64,000 bases of DNA from Aurantibacter sp034110465 (lineage in GTDB: Bacteria > Bacteroidota > Bacteroidia > Flavobacteriales > Flavobacteriaceae): the NCBI GenBank assembly GCA_034110465.1, contig JAWUZD010000010.1, positions 264,804 through 328,803 on the forward strand, read 5' to 3'. Below the pieces are notes generated by a model. It saw only the letters and a program-made list of their open reading frames with translations. It was not told where the DNA came from and ran no database searches. A program made the translations under genes and the position numbers. Positions within the stretch are counted from its first letter, which is position 1; each line of letters starts with the position of its first letter. This document shows, in pieces, positions 26,251-35,095 of the stretch.

Positions 26251-27333
26251 ATGTCTCATAAAAAATCGGCTTTAAATGAAACTTCTGGTGTTAATAATCA
26301 AGATACAACCAGTAATAAGTCTATTTTAAAAATTAGAGCAAAACGAAGAGAAAATATAGATGAAGTAATTCTTACAGAACAGATTTTAAAAGGAAATATT
26401 ACAGCTTTAAGCCAAGCTATAACACTTATTGAAAGTAGAAACCCAGCACATAAAACAAAGGCTAAATACATTATAAATAAATGCTTGCCTGAAGCTTCAA
26501 AATCTGTGAGATTAGGAATTACTGGCGTTCCAGGAGTTGGAAAAAGCACTTTTATTGAATCTTTAGGGAAATTATTAATTTCAAAAGGAAATAAAATTGC
26601 CATTTTAGCAGTAGACCCAAGTAGTTCTGTAACTAAAGGAAGTATTTTGGGAGACAAAACAAGAATGGAAGATTTGGTAAAAGATTCAAATGCTTTTATT
26701 CGTCCATCTGCTTCTAGAGATACACTTGGTGGCGTTGCACAACATACCAGAGAAAGTATTATTCTTTGTGAAGCTGCTGGTTATGATGTTATTATAATTG
26801 AAACCGTTGGTGTAGGACAAAGTGAAACGGTAGTTCATAGTATGGTAGATTTTTTCTTATTACTTAAATTAGCTGGTGCAGGAGACGAGTTACAAGGTAT
26901 AAAACGAGGCATTATAGAAATGGCTGATTCTATTGTCATTAATAAAGCTGATGGTGAAAATATTAAAGCAGCAAAATTGGCCAAAATTGAATTTAATCGT
27001 GCGTTACATTTTTATCCTGAAAAAGAAAGCAAGTTTCAGCCTAAAGTGCTTTTAGCAAGTGCAATAAAGGATGAAGGAGTCCAAGAGATTTGGGATACTA
27101 TAATTAGTTATGTCGATATTACTAAAGCCAATAATAACTTTGAAATTAAAAGACAAAAGCAAAACAATTTTTGGCTACTACAAACAATCACAGATGCTTT
27201 AAAAAGTGATTTTTTCTCCAATACCAATATAAAATCAGCTTTAGAACATCAAAAAGAATTAATAACAGCTAATAAAACGACACCTTTTGATGCTGCCAAA
27301 CAGCTTTTAGATTTATTTTATAAGGAGAAATAG
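26251..27333 (+). CDS. meaB: Methylmalonyl-CoA mutase-associated GTPase MeaB
   Basis: This 360-residue G3E-family GTPase protects and loads methylmalonyl-CoA mutase with adenosylcobalamin in the cytoplasm. Walker A reads GVPGVGKSTFIE (about residues 91-102), AVDPSSSVTKGSILGDKTRM follows as the switch region, IIETVGVGQSE is the Walker B/DxxG equivalent, and NKADGEN the base-specificity motif. The length is standard for MeaB/ArgK. It complements the cobalamin adenosyltransferase at 18985. The N-terminal 25 residues are polar and poorly conserved in type, so a slightly later start is possible, but the promoter spacing supports this ATG. Confidence 0.95.
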   Translation: MSHKKSALNETSGVNNQDTTSNKSILKIRAKRRENIDEVILTEQILKGNITALSQAITLIESRNPAHKTKAKYIINKCLPEASKSVRLGITGVPGVGKSTFIESLGKLLISKGNKIAILAVDPSSSVTKGSILGDKTRMEDLVKDSNAFIRPSASRDTLGGVAQHTRESIILCEAAGYDVIIIETVGVGQSETVVHSMVDFFLLLKLAGAGDELQGIKRGIIEMADSIVINKADGENIKAAKLAKIEFNRALHFYPEKESKFQPKVLLASAIKDEGVQEIWDTIISYVDITKANNNFEIKRQKQNNFWLLQTITDALKSDFFSNTNIKSALEHQKELITANKTTPFDAAKQLLDLFYKEK

Positions 27334-27434
27334 TTGAAAAAGTTCAGTCTGCAGTTATCAGCCTGGTCAAATCTTAAAAATAATTAACACAATAAATTCA
27401 GGGAGTAATCTATTAAGATAATAATTATTTCTGT

Positions 27435-28016
27435 TTACTTCCCAACTAAAGTAAACCTCGACTGTAAATAATTATTCAATTCATAAAATAAGTAGCCTGA
27501 AAAACATCCAAATATAAATCCAGAAAGTACATCTAACGGATAATGAACACCAATATAAATTCGGCTATAGCCCATAAAGATAGCCCAAACTATTAAACCG
27601 TAAATAGCATATTTGTACTTATATCTTAAAACTAAACCTGAAAAAACAGCAATAGCTATTGAGTTACTGGAGTGACCAGAAAAGTAACCAAATGGAGAAC
27701 CACACCAAGATTTAACCAAAATCATTAAGCCTTTAAGATCTTCAGAATAACAAGGTCTTGGACGTTGAAAACCATTCTTGAATACATTAGTAATTTGGTC
27801 AGTAAAAGCAATCATTAAAGCAATAACAACTAAAGTTAGAACAAACATTTTAGTGTTTGATTTTTTAAACATTAAGAATGCTAAAAATGCATAAAAAGGA
27901 ATCCAATGTATAGACTTTGTATAAATCATCCAAAAAGCATCCCAAAAAGAAGATGCTCCAGAGCTGTTTAAAGCTAAAAAAATGGTCTTATCTAATCCTA
28001 ATAATTGATCTAGCAT
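27435..28016 (-). CDS. PAP2-family membrane phosphatase
   Basis: This 193-residue membrane protein has five to six hydrophobic helices. The three phosphatase motifs are present: a K-x6-RP type block as GFQRPRP with its preceding basic residue, FSGHSSNS (the PSGH-type motif) and SRIYIGVHYPLDVLSG (R-x5-H-x3-D). It belongs to the PAP2/undecaprenyl-pyrophosphate phosphatase-like family. A role in recycling the lipid carrier or in phospholipid dephosphorylation is likely; which one is not decided. It is the last gene of a minus-strand operon with the small protein and the MATE transporter (gaps of 5 and 13 bases). Confidence 0.9.
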   Translation of the reverse strand: MLDQLLGLDKTIFLALNSSGASSFWDAFWMIYTKSIHWIPFYAFLAFLMFKKSNTKMFVLTLVVIALMIAFTDQITNVFKNGFQRPRPCYSEDLKGLMILVKSWCGSPFGYFSGHSSNSIAIAVFSGLVLRYKYKYAIYGLIVWAIFMGYSRIYIGVHYPLDVLSGFIFGCFSGYLFYELNNYLQSRFTLVGK

Positions 28017-28021
28017 ATGAA

Positions 28022-28249
28022 CTAACTATCGTATTGTGCAACTTCTCTATCGTAGAAAGCAGTAGCTTCTTCAACTAAACCTTCCATTTCTAGTTCTAAT
28101 TCTTTTTCATCTTGAGCATCAAAGTCTTCAAACCACTCTACATCATCGTCTTCAAGATTAATTATAAATCTTGGAAATTCTGTATGAATTACAAAAATTG
28201 CGTTTGGTAAGTCAGTATTATCACCTAATATAAATTTTGGAAGTTCCAT
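28022..28249 (-). CDS. Small acidic conserved protein
   Basis: This is a 75-residue protein with a strongly acidic middle and end (EDDDVEWFEDFDAQDEKELE). It lacks a signal peptide or membrane segment. The pattern of an N-terminal beta-strand pair (PNAIFVIHTEFPRFIINLED) followed by an acidic helix suggests a small folded protein. I do not recognise a characterised family, though such proteins recur in Flavobacteriaceae. It is five bases upstream of the PAP2 gene and 13 after the MATE gene, so it is clearly co-transcribed with both. Function unknown. Confidence 0.75.
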   Translation of the reverse strand: MELPKFILGDNTDLPNAIFVIHTEFPRFIINLEDDDVEWFEDFDAQDEKELELEMEGLVEEATAFYDREVAQYDS

Positions 28250-28262
28250 AGTTTTAAATCTC

Positions 28263-29639
28263 TTAATTGTTTGACAAAATTAGTCTTTTTGTTAGATAGT
28301 GGAAGCGTATAAACAATAAAATTGCAGCACTTGTTAATCCAGCTAATAATCCTAACCAAATTCCAAAACTACCATACATATCTTCTTTTCCTAGAAACCA
28401 ACTTATTGGAAACCCAATTAACCAATAAGAAATAAAGGTAATTAATGTTGGTATTTTAACATCTTGTAAGCCTCTTAATGCACCAAGAACTATAACCTGT
28501 AAACTATCGCTAATTTGAAAAATAGCTGCTGCTATTAATAATTGTGATGCTATTTTAACAACTTCAAAGTTATCTGCAGCGTTTACAACATCTTTAAAAT
28601 CAACATATATTTTAGGTAAACTTGCATTAAATATTAAAAAGGCTAAGCAAAAAACAACTGCAAATATAAATCCGAAGAGAAAGATTGAAATGGCTATACG
28701 GCGCAATTCAAAATACTGCTTCAATCCTTTTTGATTTCCAACTCTAATCATAGCAGCAACACCTAATCCCATTGCCACCATAAATGTCATCGAACTTAAA
28801 TTTAATGCAATTTGATTAGCTGCTTGATGATTTTTACCTAACAATCCACTCAACCAAATGGCAGAGGTGAAAATAGCCACTTCAAAAAACATTTGCATGG
28901 CACTTGGTGCGCCTAACGCTATAATTTTATTCAGTTTTTGTTTAGAAAGGGTAAAAAACTTAATGTTAGTCACATACGCTTTAGATTTCTCTCTTTGTTT
29001 TAAAACAAACCACATAAACCAAAGCATTACAAATCTTGAAATTAAGGTTCCAATTCCTGCTCCAACAATACCAAGTTCTGGAAAACCAAACTTTCCAAAA
29101 ATTAGTAAATAGTTTAATATTACATTAATGATGTTAGCTATTAACGTCGCATACATTGGATATTTTGTTAATGACAATCCATCGCTGAACTGCTTAAAAG
29201 CCTGAAAAACAATCAATGGCACTAAAGAAAATGCTACAATATCTAAATATGGTAAAGCCAGTTCTACAACCTCTAATGGTTGCTCCATAATATACATTAG
29301 TGGCTTAGCAAAATATAAGGTTAGAAATAGTGTAACACCTAAAACCGTACACAAAAATAATCCGTGCTTAAAAGCCGATTTGCCTTCTTTAAAATTTTTA
29401 GCGGAATGTGCTTCTGCAATTAATGGCGTTATAGCAGTAGAAAAACCAATTCCAATAGACATTGCAATAAACATAAAACTATTACCTAAAGAAACTGCGG
29501 CTAATTCTGCAGTTCCAATTTGACCAACCATAATGTTATCTACAAAACTCACAAAGGTATGACCAAGCATACCAAGCATTACTGGTGCTGATAATTGCCA
29601 ATTATATTTAAATTCCCTAGTGTAATCTTTTAATTGCAT
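28263..29639 (-). CDS. MATE family efflux transporter, NorM-like
   Basis: This 458-residue inner-membrane protein has about twelve hydrophobic helices. The opening WQLSAPVMLGMLGHTFVSFV and DNIMVGQIGTAELAAVSLG are the conserved start of the NorM branch. GIGTLISRFVMLWFMW and LGAPSAMQMFFEVAIF mark the second half. It is predicted to export cationic drugs or metabolites in exchange for Na+ or H+. A TACTTTTG promoter element lies only four bases upstream of its ATG, so its mRNA may lack a leader. It is the first gene of a three-gene operon. Confidence 0.92.
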   Translation of the reverse strand: MQLKDYTREFKYNWQLSAPVMLGMLGHTFVSFVDNIMVGQIGTAELAAVSLGNSFMFIAMSIGIGFSTAITPLIAEAHSAKNFKEGKSAFKHGLFLCTVLGVTLFLTLYFAKPLMYIMEQPLEVVELALPYLDIVAFSLVPLIVFQAFKQFSDGLSLTKYPMYATLIANIINVILNYLLIFGKFGFPELGIVGAGIGTLISRFVMLWFMWFVLKQREKSKAYVTNIKFFTLSKQKLNKIIALGAPSAMQMFFEVAIFTSAIWLSGLLGKNHQAANQIALNLSSMTFMVAMGLGVAAMIRVGNQKGLKQYFELRRIAISIFLFGFIFAVVFCLAFLIFNASLPKIYVDFKDVVNAADNFEVVKIASQLLIAAAIFQISDSLQVIVLGALRGLQDVKIPTLITFISYWLIGFPISWFLGKEDMYGSFGIWLGLLAGLTSAAILLFIRFHYLTKRLILSNN

Positions 29640-29643
29640 TCTA

Positions 29644-29651
29644 CAAAAGTA
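29644..29651 (-). promoter_or_regulatory. -7 element almost touching the MATE start codon
   Basis: The minus strand reads TACTTTTG, a full -7 match, then TAGA and the ATG. Transcription would start at or inside the start codon, giving a leaderless message, unless another promoter is used. Confidence 0.5.
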
Positions 29652-29692
29652 CAGCTATTTATAAATTCATCATAAAAATTATGAGTTAAAAC

Positions 29693-29724
29693 AAAAACAG
29701 CAAACCGAAAGATTTGCTGTTTTT
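29693..29724 (-). terminator. Intrinsic terminator after the nitronate monooxygenase gene
   Basis: Twelve-base perfect arms (AAAAACAGCAAA and TTTGCTGTTTTT) with an eight-base loop; on the minus strand it is followed by further T residues. Confidence 0.85.
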
Positions 29725-29748
29725 AAAACTAAGATTATAATTTATGAT

Positions 29749-30690
29749 CTATAGTTGTATTATATTTTTTTTAGCGTTTTCAAATTCTGTAACAATCTCT
29801 TTTACAATTTCATCTACAGATTTTATTTCGTGGATTAAACCAGCAATCTGACCAATTTCTAATTCACCTTCAATTAAATCACCTTCAAACATTCCTCTTT
29901 TAGCTCTTGCTCTTCCTAATAAAGTCTTTAATTCTTCTGCATTTGTTCCTTTTTGATATAACGCTTGTACATCATTAAAAAATTTATTTTTAACCAATCT
30001 AACTGGAGCTAATTCTTTTAAAGTTAATTGTGTGTCGCCTTCTTTAGCATCTATAACTACTTGTTTAAAAGCATTATGCGCAGAGCTTTCTGTACTTGCT
30101 ACAAAACGACTACCAATTTGAACGCCATTTGCACCTAAAACCATACAAGCTAACATAGCTTTTCCTGTTGCAATTCCTCCAGCAGCAATTAATGGAATCG
30201 TTAATTTTTCGGCAACCATTGGTATTAGAGTTAACGTTGTGGTTTCATCTCTACCATTATGTCCACCAGCTTCAAAACCTTCGGCAACAATAGCATCTAC
30301 GCCAGCTTCTTGGGCTTTTAATGCAAACTTTACACTACTAACTACATGAACAACAGTTACCCCTTTATCTTGTAACCATTTAGTCCACGTTTTTGGATTT
30401 CCTGCAGAAGTAAATACAATTTTAATATCTTCTTCTACAATAATATTCATAATTTCCTCTACGTTAGGATATAACATAGGAACATTAATTCCGAAAGGTT
30501 TATTGGTGGCCTTTTTACATTTTTGAATATGCTCACGTAACACATCTGGATACATACTTCCTGCACCAATTAATCCTAAAATTCCAGAATTACTTGCTGC
30601 AGATGCTAAACGCCAACCTGAATTCCAAATCATTCCTGCTTGAATAATTGGATATTTTATATTGAATAAATTTGTAATACTATTATGCAT
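29749..30690 (-). CDS. Nitronate monooxygenase-type flavoprotein
   Basis: This 313-residue TIM-barrel flavoprotein begins with the family block YPIIQAGMIWNSGWRLASAA. VVEGxEAGGH-type residues appear as AEGFEAGGHNGRDE, with the His that acts as the base, and LIAAGGIATGKAMLACM and GANGVQIGSRFVAS bind the FMN phosphate. The family oxidises alkyl nitronates such as propionate 3-nitronate. The related FabK enoyl-reductases share the fold, but the FabK-specific context is absent. It lies 30 bases after mnmA on the same strand and is probably co-transcribed. A strong terminator follows. Confidence 0.88.
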   Translation of the reverse strand: MHNSITNLFNIKYPIIQAGMIWNSGWRLASAASNSGILGLIGAGSMYPDVLREHIQKCKKATNKPFGINVPMLYPNVEEIMNIIVEEDIKIVFTSAGNPKTWTKWLQDKGVTVVHVVSSVKFALKAQEAGVDAIVAEGFEAGGHNGRDETTTLTLIPMVAEKLTIPLIAAGGIATGKAMLACMVLGANGVQIGSRFVASTESSAHNAFKQVVIDAKEGDTQLTLKELAPVRLVKNKFFNDVQALYQKGTNAEELKTLLGRARAKRGMFEGDLIEGELEIGQIAGLIHEIKSVDEIVKEIVTEFENAKKNIIQL

Positions 30691-30720
30691 TTTATGTTGA
30701 TTTAAAATGTGATTTTATAT

Positions 30721-31911
30721 TTAACTCATAACACCAGAACCTAACAATTCGTTGTCTTGATACCAAGCTACAAATTGTCCTTCTGTTATGGCAGATTGTT
30801 TTTGTTCAAACTCTACGTATAAACCTTCTTCTGTTTTGTAAAGCGTTGCTTTTTCTAATATTTGTCTATATCTAATACGACCTAAAACATCTAATTTCTC
30901 ACCATTTTCAAGTTCTAAGTCTTCACGAATCCAATGAATTTCATCAGTTGCAACATAAACAACATTGTTATATAAACCAGGATGATTTTTACCTTGACCT
31001 GTATAAATAATATTTTCTTCAACATCTGTCTCTATAACAAATAATGGTTCTATAGTTCCACCAACTCCAAGACCTTTTCTTTGTCCTTTGGTAAAATAAT
31101 GTGCGCCATTATGATTTCCAACTACTTTCCCGTCTTCTTTTTTGTAATCAATTCTTTTAGCTTTATAGGCTAATTCACTTTCTTTAGAACTGAATCTAGG
31201 AATGGATTTATGGTATGGTAAAAAATTGGCATCTATTTCAACAATTTCACCGTTTTTAGGTTTTAATTTCTGTTGAAGAAACTCTGGTAATCTTACTTTT
31301 CCAATAAAACATAGGCCTTGAGAATCTTTCTTATCGGCCGTAATTAAATCTGCTTTAGTAGCTATTTCTCTAACCTCAGGCTTTTGTAATTCACCTACAG
31401 GAAATAAAGCTTTTGCTAATTGTTGTTGTGATAACTGACATAAAAAATATGATTGATCTTTATTATTATCTGCACCAGCTTTTAATTGATAAATGATTTC
31501 TCCATCAACTTCTATTTCTGTTTTTTTGCAATAATGACCAGTAGCCACATAATCTGCACCAAGTTCTAAAGCAATCTTCATAAAAACATCAAACTTAATC
31601 TCTCTATTACAAAGTACATCTGGGTTTGGCGTTCTTCCTTTTTCGTATTCATTAAACATATAGTCAACAATACGATCTTTATATTGCTCACTTAAATCTA
31701 CTGTTTGAAAAGGAATTCCTAATTTTTGAGCTACTAACATAGCATCGTTACTATCGTCTAACCACGGACATTCATCAGAAATAGTTACGGTATCATCATG
31801 CCAATTCTTCATAAATAAGCCAATAACCTCGTAACCTTGCTCTTTTAATAAATGTGCAGCAACACTAGAATCTACGCCTCCAGATAAACCAACAATAACT
31901 CTTTTTTTCAT
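30721..31911 (-). CDS. mnmA: tRNA-specific 2-thiouridylase MnmA
   Basis: This 396-residue enzyme puts sulfur on U34 of Lys, Glu and Gln tRNAs. The PP-loop ATP site is VGLSGGVDSSVAAHLL at the N-terminus. The catalytic cysteines are seen in NPDVLCNREIKFD and SQGLCFIGK. GHYCKKTE and NKDQSYFLCQLSQ are further conserved blocks, and the C-terminus has the beta-barrel domain. The length is usual for the Bacteroidota type. The start ATG is 19 bases after a good -7 element (31931-31938). Confidence 0.96.
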   Translation of the reverse strand: MKKRVIVGLSGGVDSSVAAHLLKEQGYEVIGLFMKNWHDDTVTISDECPWLDDSNDAMLVAQKLGIPFQTVDLSEQYKDRIVDYMFNEYEKGRTPNPDVLCNREIKFDVFMKIALELGADYVATGHYCKKTEIEVDGEIIYQLKAGADNNKDQSYFLCQLSQQQLAKALFPVGELQKPEVREIATKADLITADKKDSQGLCFIGKVRLPEFLQQKLKPKNGEIVEIDANFLPYHKSIPRFSSKESELAYKAKRIDYKKEDGKVVGNHNGAHYFTKGQRKGLGVGGTIEPLFVIETDVEENIIYTGQGKNHPGLYNNVVYVATDEIHWIREDLELENGEKLDVLGRIRYRQILEKATLYKTEEGLYVEFEQKQSAITEGQFVAWYQDNELLGSGVMS

Positions 31912-31930
31912 TTTGCGTTTTAATCAACTA

Positions 31931-31938
31931 CAAAGATA
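31931..31938 (-). promoter_or_regulatory. -7 element of the mnmA operon
   Basis: TATCTTTG on the minus strand, a full match to TAnnTTTG, 19 bases before the ATG. The -33 TTG is not obvious. Confidence 0.55.
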
Positions 31939-32041
31939 AGTTATATATCTATTTTCTATAATCTAACACAAATTTTTTTTGTTTAACTTTTGTTTAATAT
32001 AATTTAACAATACTTTAAACTTTTTATGTTTAACTTATTTG

Positions 32042-32049
32042 TAAATTTG
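32042..32049 (+). promoter_or_regulatory. -7 element of the first fasciclin gene
   Basis: TAAATTTG fits TAnnTTTG and lies 30 bases before the ATG at 32080. It overlaps the upstream part of the open frame, which argues that the earlier Met at 32026 is not the start. Confidence 0.5.
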
Positions 32050-32079
32050 CTAAACAAAACAAACTTAATACTTAAAATT

Positions 32080-33057
32080 ATGAAAAATTTAAAAATTTTA
32101 ACATTTGCTCTTTTAACAGCTATTAGTTTCAATTCATGTAGTGATGATGACATTTCAGAAACTAGGAACTTTGAAAAACCAATTAATATTGTTGAAACAG
32201 CTCAATCATCAGATGATCTAAGCATTTTAGTTGAAGCAGTTATTAAAGCTGACCTAGTAGATGCACTAAGTGCAAATGGGCAAAAAACTGTATTTGCACC
32301 AACAAATGAAGCTTTTATGAACTTTTTAGAGCTAAAAGGTTTTGCTAGTTTAGATGATGTACCTACTGATGTATTACAACAAATTTTACTGAATCATGTA
32401 ATTGGAAATGTTAGTATTACCTCATCAAGCTTAGCTGGGAATAGTGGCTATACTAATACATTAGCTACTGGTCCAAATGGAGCTAACTTGAGCCTTTATT
32501 TTAATGCAACAAATGGTGTTGTATTAAATGATGGTGTTGCTGTTACTGTTCCTGACATTGGTACCTCTAATGGAATTGTACACATTGTTAACAAGGTTAT
32601 AGATCTACCTACAATAGCAACTTTTGCAACAACAAACAATGCTTTATCTACTTTAGTTGATGCATTAGCCTATGCAGATACAGGTATGCCAACAGTAGAT
32701 TATATTGATACTGTTTCAGACAGTACAGCAGGACCATTTACAGTATTTGCGCCAACAAACGATGCTTTTACAGAATTATTAGGAGATTTAGGAGCAACTT
32801 CCTTCGATGATGTTGGAACAGTTACTATTGACCAAGTTCTACTAATGCATATTGTAAGCGGAAGTATACAGTCTAGCGGTTTACCTAGTGGTTCTGTTAT
32901 GACTTTAAATGAAAGTATTACAGCAGACAATATGAACTTTACATTAACTGACCCTAATGACAGAGTAAGCAATATAATTTTATCACTAGTAGATATTCAA
33001 GCTACAAATGGAGTTGTTCATGTTATAGACAAAGTAATTTTACCATTACAACCATAA
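32080..33057 (+). CDS. Lipoprotein with two fasciclin (FAS1) domains, copy 1
   Basis: The ATG at 32080 is chosen over one at 32026 because it begins a proper lipoprotein signal (MKNLKILTFALLTAISFNSC, Cys 20). The 325-residue protein then has two FAS1 domains: each carries a TVFAPTN-type block (about residues 69 and 224), followed by the VLLNHV/LLMHIV strand and closes with the NGIVHIVNKV or NGVVHVIDKV strand. FAS1 domains mediate adhesion between proteins and cells. It should be an outer-membrane, surface or periplasmic lipoprotein. A second, similar gene follows with the same architecture, so this is a tandem duplication. Confidence 0.9.
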   Translation: MKNLKILTFALLTAISFNSCSDDDISETRNFEKPINIVETAQSSDDLSILVEAVIKADLVDALSANGQKTVFAPTNEAFMNFLELKGFASLDDVPTDVLQQILLNHVIGNVSITSSSLAGNSGYTNTLATGPNGANLSLYFNATNGVVLNDGVAVTVPDIGTSNGIVHIVNKVIDLPTIATFATTNNALSTLVDALAYADTGMPTVDYIDTVSDSTAGPFTVFAPTNDAFTELLGDLGATSFDDVGTVTIDQVLLMHIVSGSIQSSGLPSGSVMTLNESITADNMNFTLTDPNDRVSNIILSLVDIQATNGVVHVIDKVILPLQP

Positions 33058-33073
33058 CATTTTATATTAAATA

Positions 33074-33109
33074 AAAAAGAGCTTCAAAAATATTTTTGAA
33101 GCTCTTTTT
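33074..33109 (+). terminator. Intrinsic terminator after fasciclin copy 1
   Basis: Seventeen-base perfect arms (33074-33090 and 33093-33109) around the core GAGCTTCAAAAA. The core GAGCTTCAAA recurs in the terminator after copy 2. Confidence 0.92.
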
Positions 33110-33226
33110 ATTTTTAAACTTATAATTCACAAAACTAACCATTTTTTTATTTGACAAGTCTTTTAATAAAAAAGACAACTTTTATTGATTGACAATTCAT
33201 TAAAATATATATTTACAAAAAAACTT

Positions 33227-34201
33227 ATGATAATAATAAAAAGAATTTTAGTTGTAGTATTTGTTTTAGTAGCGTTTAACTCTTGTAGTAGTGACGATGA
33301 TGCAACTACAACAAAACAAACCAAAAACATTGTAGAAACTGCACAAGATGTCCCAGAACTTAGCCTATTAGTAGAAGCTGTAATCCAAGTTGATTTAGTA
33401 GGAGCATTAAGTGCAGATGGAGACAAGACTGTTTTCGCTCCAACAAATACCGCTTTTGAACAATTCTTAATGGATAATGGTTTTGCATCTTTATCAGATG
33501 TTCCAGATGCAATTTTGACTCAAGTATTATTAAACCACGTTATAGATGGATCTAGCTTAGCATCAACAGATTTAGCAGGTTCTACTGGATACGCAAATAC
33601 ATTAGCAGATGGACCAAACAACACTAAGCTAAGCATATTTTATAATGGAAACAATGGTGTAACTTTAAATGGAATATCTACAGTATCTACTCCAAATGTT
33701 GATACAACTAACGGAATTGTGCATATTGTTAATACTGTTATTGGTTTACCAGACGTTGTAACTTTTGCTACTGCAGATCCTAATTTTAGTATTTTAGTAG
33801 ATGCACTAACAAGAGAAACTAGTTTTACTTATGTAAGCACTTTACAAACAGTTAATGGCACAAGTCCAGCACCTTTTACAGTTTTTGCTCCAACTAATTT
33901 AGCTTTTGCTGAATTATTAACAGAGCTTAATTATAATACTTTAGGAGATATACCTACATCTACATTATCAGCAACATTAGACACACACGTAATTACTGGT
34001 AATAACTATCAAGATACAGCTTTTCAAAGTGGTACAACATACAATACATTAGGTGGAGATCTAACTTTTACCTCTACTACTGATACAACTACTTTAACAG
34101 ATGAGAACGATAGAGTAAGTAATATTACTACTACAAATGTACAAGCTACAAATGGTGTTATTCACGTTATTGATAAAGTGGTATTACCACCATTGACTTA
34201 A
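33227..34201 (+). CDS. Lipoprotein with two fasciclin (FAS1) domains, copy 2
   Basis: This protein of 324 residues starts at ATG 33227, which opens a signal peptide with a lipobox (VAFNSCSSDDD, Cys 18); an open TTG at 33185 is rejected because the promoter-like TATATTTA (33208-33215) lies after it. Two FAS1 domains follow, with KTVFAPTNTAFEQFL, then LLNHVIDG, IVHIVNTV, and in the second domain FTVFAPTNLAFAELL and GVIHVIDKV. It is the close paralogue of the gene before it and could act redundantly or on another partner in surface adhesion. It has its own terminator, so the two may be expressed separately. Confidence 0.9.
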   Translation: MIIIKRILVVVFVLVAFNSCSSDDDATTTKQTKNIVETAQDVPELSLLVEAVIQVDLVGALSADGDKTVFAPTNTAFEQFLMDNGFASLSDVPDAILTQVLLNHVIDGSSLASTDLAGSTGYANTLADGPNNTKLSIFYNGNNGVTLNGISTVSTPNVDTTNGIVHIVNTVIGLPDVVTFATADPNFSILVDALTRETSFTYVSTLQTVNGTSPAPFTVFAPTNLAFAELLTELNYNTLGDIPTSTLSATLDTHVITGNNYQDTAFQSGTTYNTLGGDLTFTSTTDTTTLTDENDRVSNITTTNVQATNGVIHVIDKVVLPPLT

Positions 34202-34225
34202 AATACTATTAAAAAAGAAAAAATT

Positions 34226-34259
34226 AAAAAGAGCTTCAAATTACTTTGAAGCTCTTTTT
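34226..34259 (+). terminator. Intrinsic terminator after fasciclin copy 2
   Basis: Fifteen-base arms (AAAAAGAGCTTCAAA and its complement) with a TTAC loop and a T-run. It shares its stem sequence with the terminator after copy 1. Confidence 0.92.
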
Positions 34260-34295
34260 TTGTTTTACAATGTCAGGTTTTAGAAGAATTCTAAC

Positions 34296-35006
34296 TTATT
34301 TCTTAGTCCCATTTTTATAAGGATTATTGCTTTTTCTGGTTAAATCACGTTCTTCAATTAATTTACCGTTTTTGTAGAATTTCCAAATACCTTTACGCTC
34401 ATCGTTAAAATACTGTCCTTCTTCTAAAGGATTACCTTTACCATCAAAAGTTTTGTAAACACCATGAAATAGGTTGTCTTTATAGTTTTCAACACGTAAT
34501 AGTTTCCCTTGTTCTGAATATGATAAACTTTCTCCGTTTAAAACACCTTTTTTATAATGCATAGTTTCTGCTAATTGCCCAGAAATATAATAAACACTCT
34601 TTTTTTCGTTTAATTTACCTTCATCATTATAAAACTCTTGTGTCATTATTTGTTTAGAATCTTTATGATAGTAAAACCACTCACCTATATAAGTTTTATC
34701 TCGCATTTTACCTTTACTTATTACATTTCCTTTTGCTGAATAAAATGTAACATTTGCTAAATCGTTTTCCTTATTAAAAACCCTAGTAGCAATCAAGACT
34801 GCTTTGTTTTTTATAGCTTCAAAAAAGTTAAATGTGCCATAAGGTTTACCATGATTAAATTGTCCTTGATATCTTAGTATCTCTGACTCAGGAAATGTTT
34901 TTTGCCATTTTCCATGACGTTCACCTTTTTCGTCTAATTGGTTAATTTCTTGAGCACTTACTAAATTAAATGCAATTAGACTTATTAGTAGTAAAAAATA
35001 TTTCAT
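34296..35006 (-). CDS. Secreted MORN/YwqK-like repeat protein
   Basis: This 236-residue protein has a signal peptide (MKYFLLLISLIAFNLVSAQ) and then a run of MORN-variant repeats of about 20-25 residues: units with HGKWQKTF, HGKPYGTFNFF, GEWFYYHKDS, YYISGQLAETMHYKKG, HGVYKTFDGKG and KGIWKFYKNGKLIEE. The YwqK family was named as an antitoxin in databases, but these exported forms in Bacteroidota are more likely structural or surface-binding proteins. The C-terminus is basic (NNPYKNGTKK). It stands alone on the minus strand; the gene upstream ends in its own terminator. Confidence 0.85.
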   Translation of the reverse strand: MKYFLLLISLIAFNLVSAQEINQLDEKGERHGKWQKTFPESEILRYQGQFNHGKPYGTFNFFEAIKNKAVLIATRVFNKENDLANVTFYSAKGNVISKGKMRDKTYIGEWFYYHKDSKQIMTQEFYNDEGKLNEKKSVYYISGQLAETMHYKKGVLNGESLSYSEQGKLLRVENYKDNLFHGVYKTFDGKGNPLEEGQYFNDERKGIWKFYKNGKLIEERDLTRKSNNPYKNGTKK

Positions 35007-35040
35007 AGTGTATAACGTTAATTATTAAATTCTATTTTAC

Positions 35041-35078
35041 AAAAAAACTGCCAAAGTGTAAATTTTGGCAGTTTTTTT
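35041..35078 (-). terminator. Intrinsic terminator after yidC
   Basis: Fifteen-base arms (AAAAAAACTGCCAAA and TTTGGCAGTTTTTTT) with an eight-base loop; T-rich on both sides, so it could work in both directions. Confidence 0.9.
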
Positions 35079-35095
35079 AGCACTATTTTTAAAAA

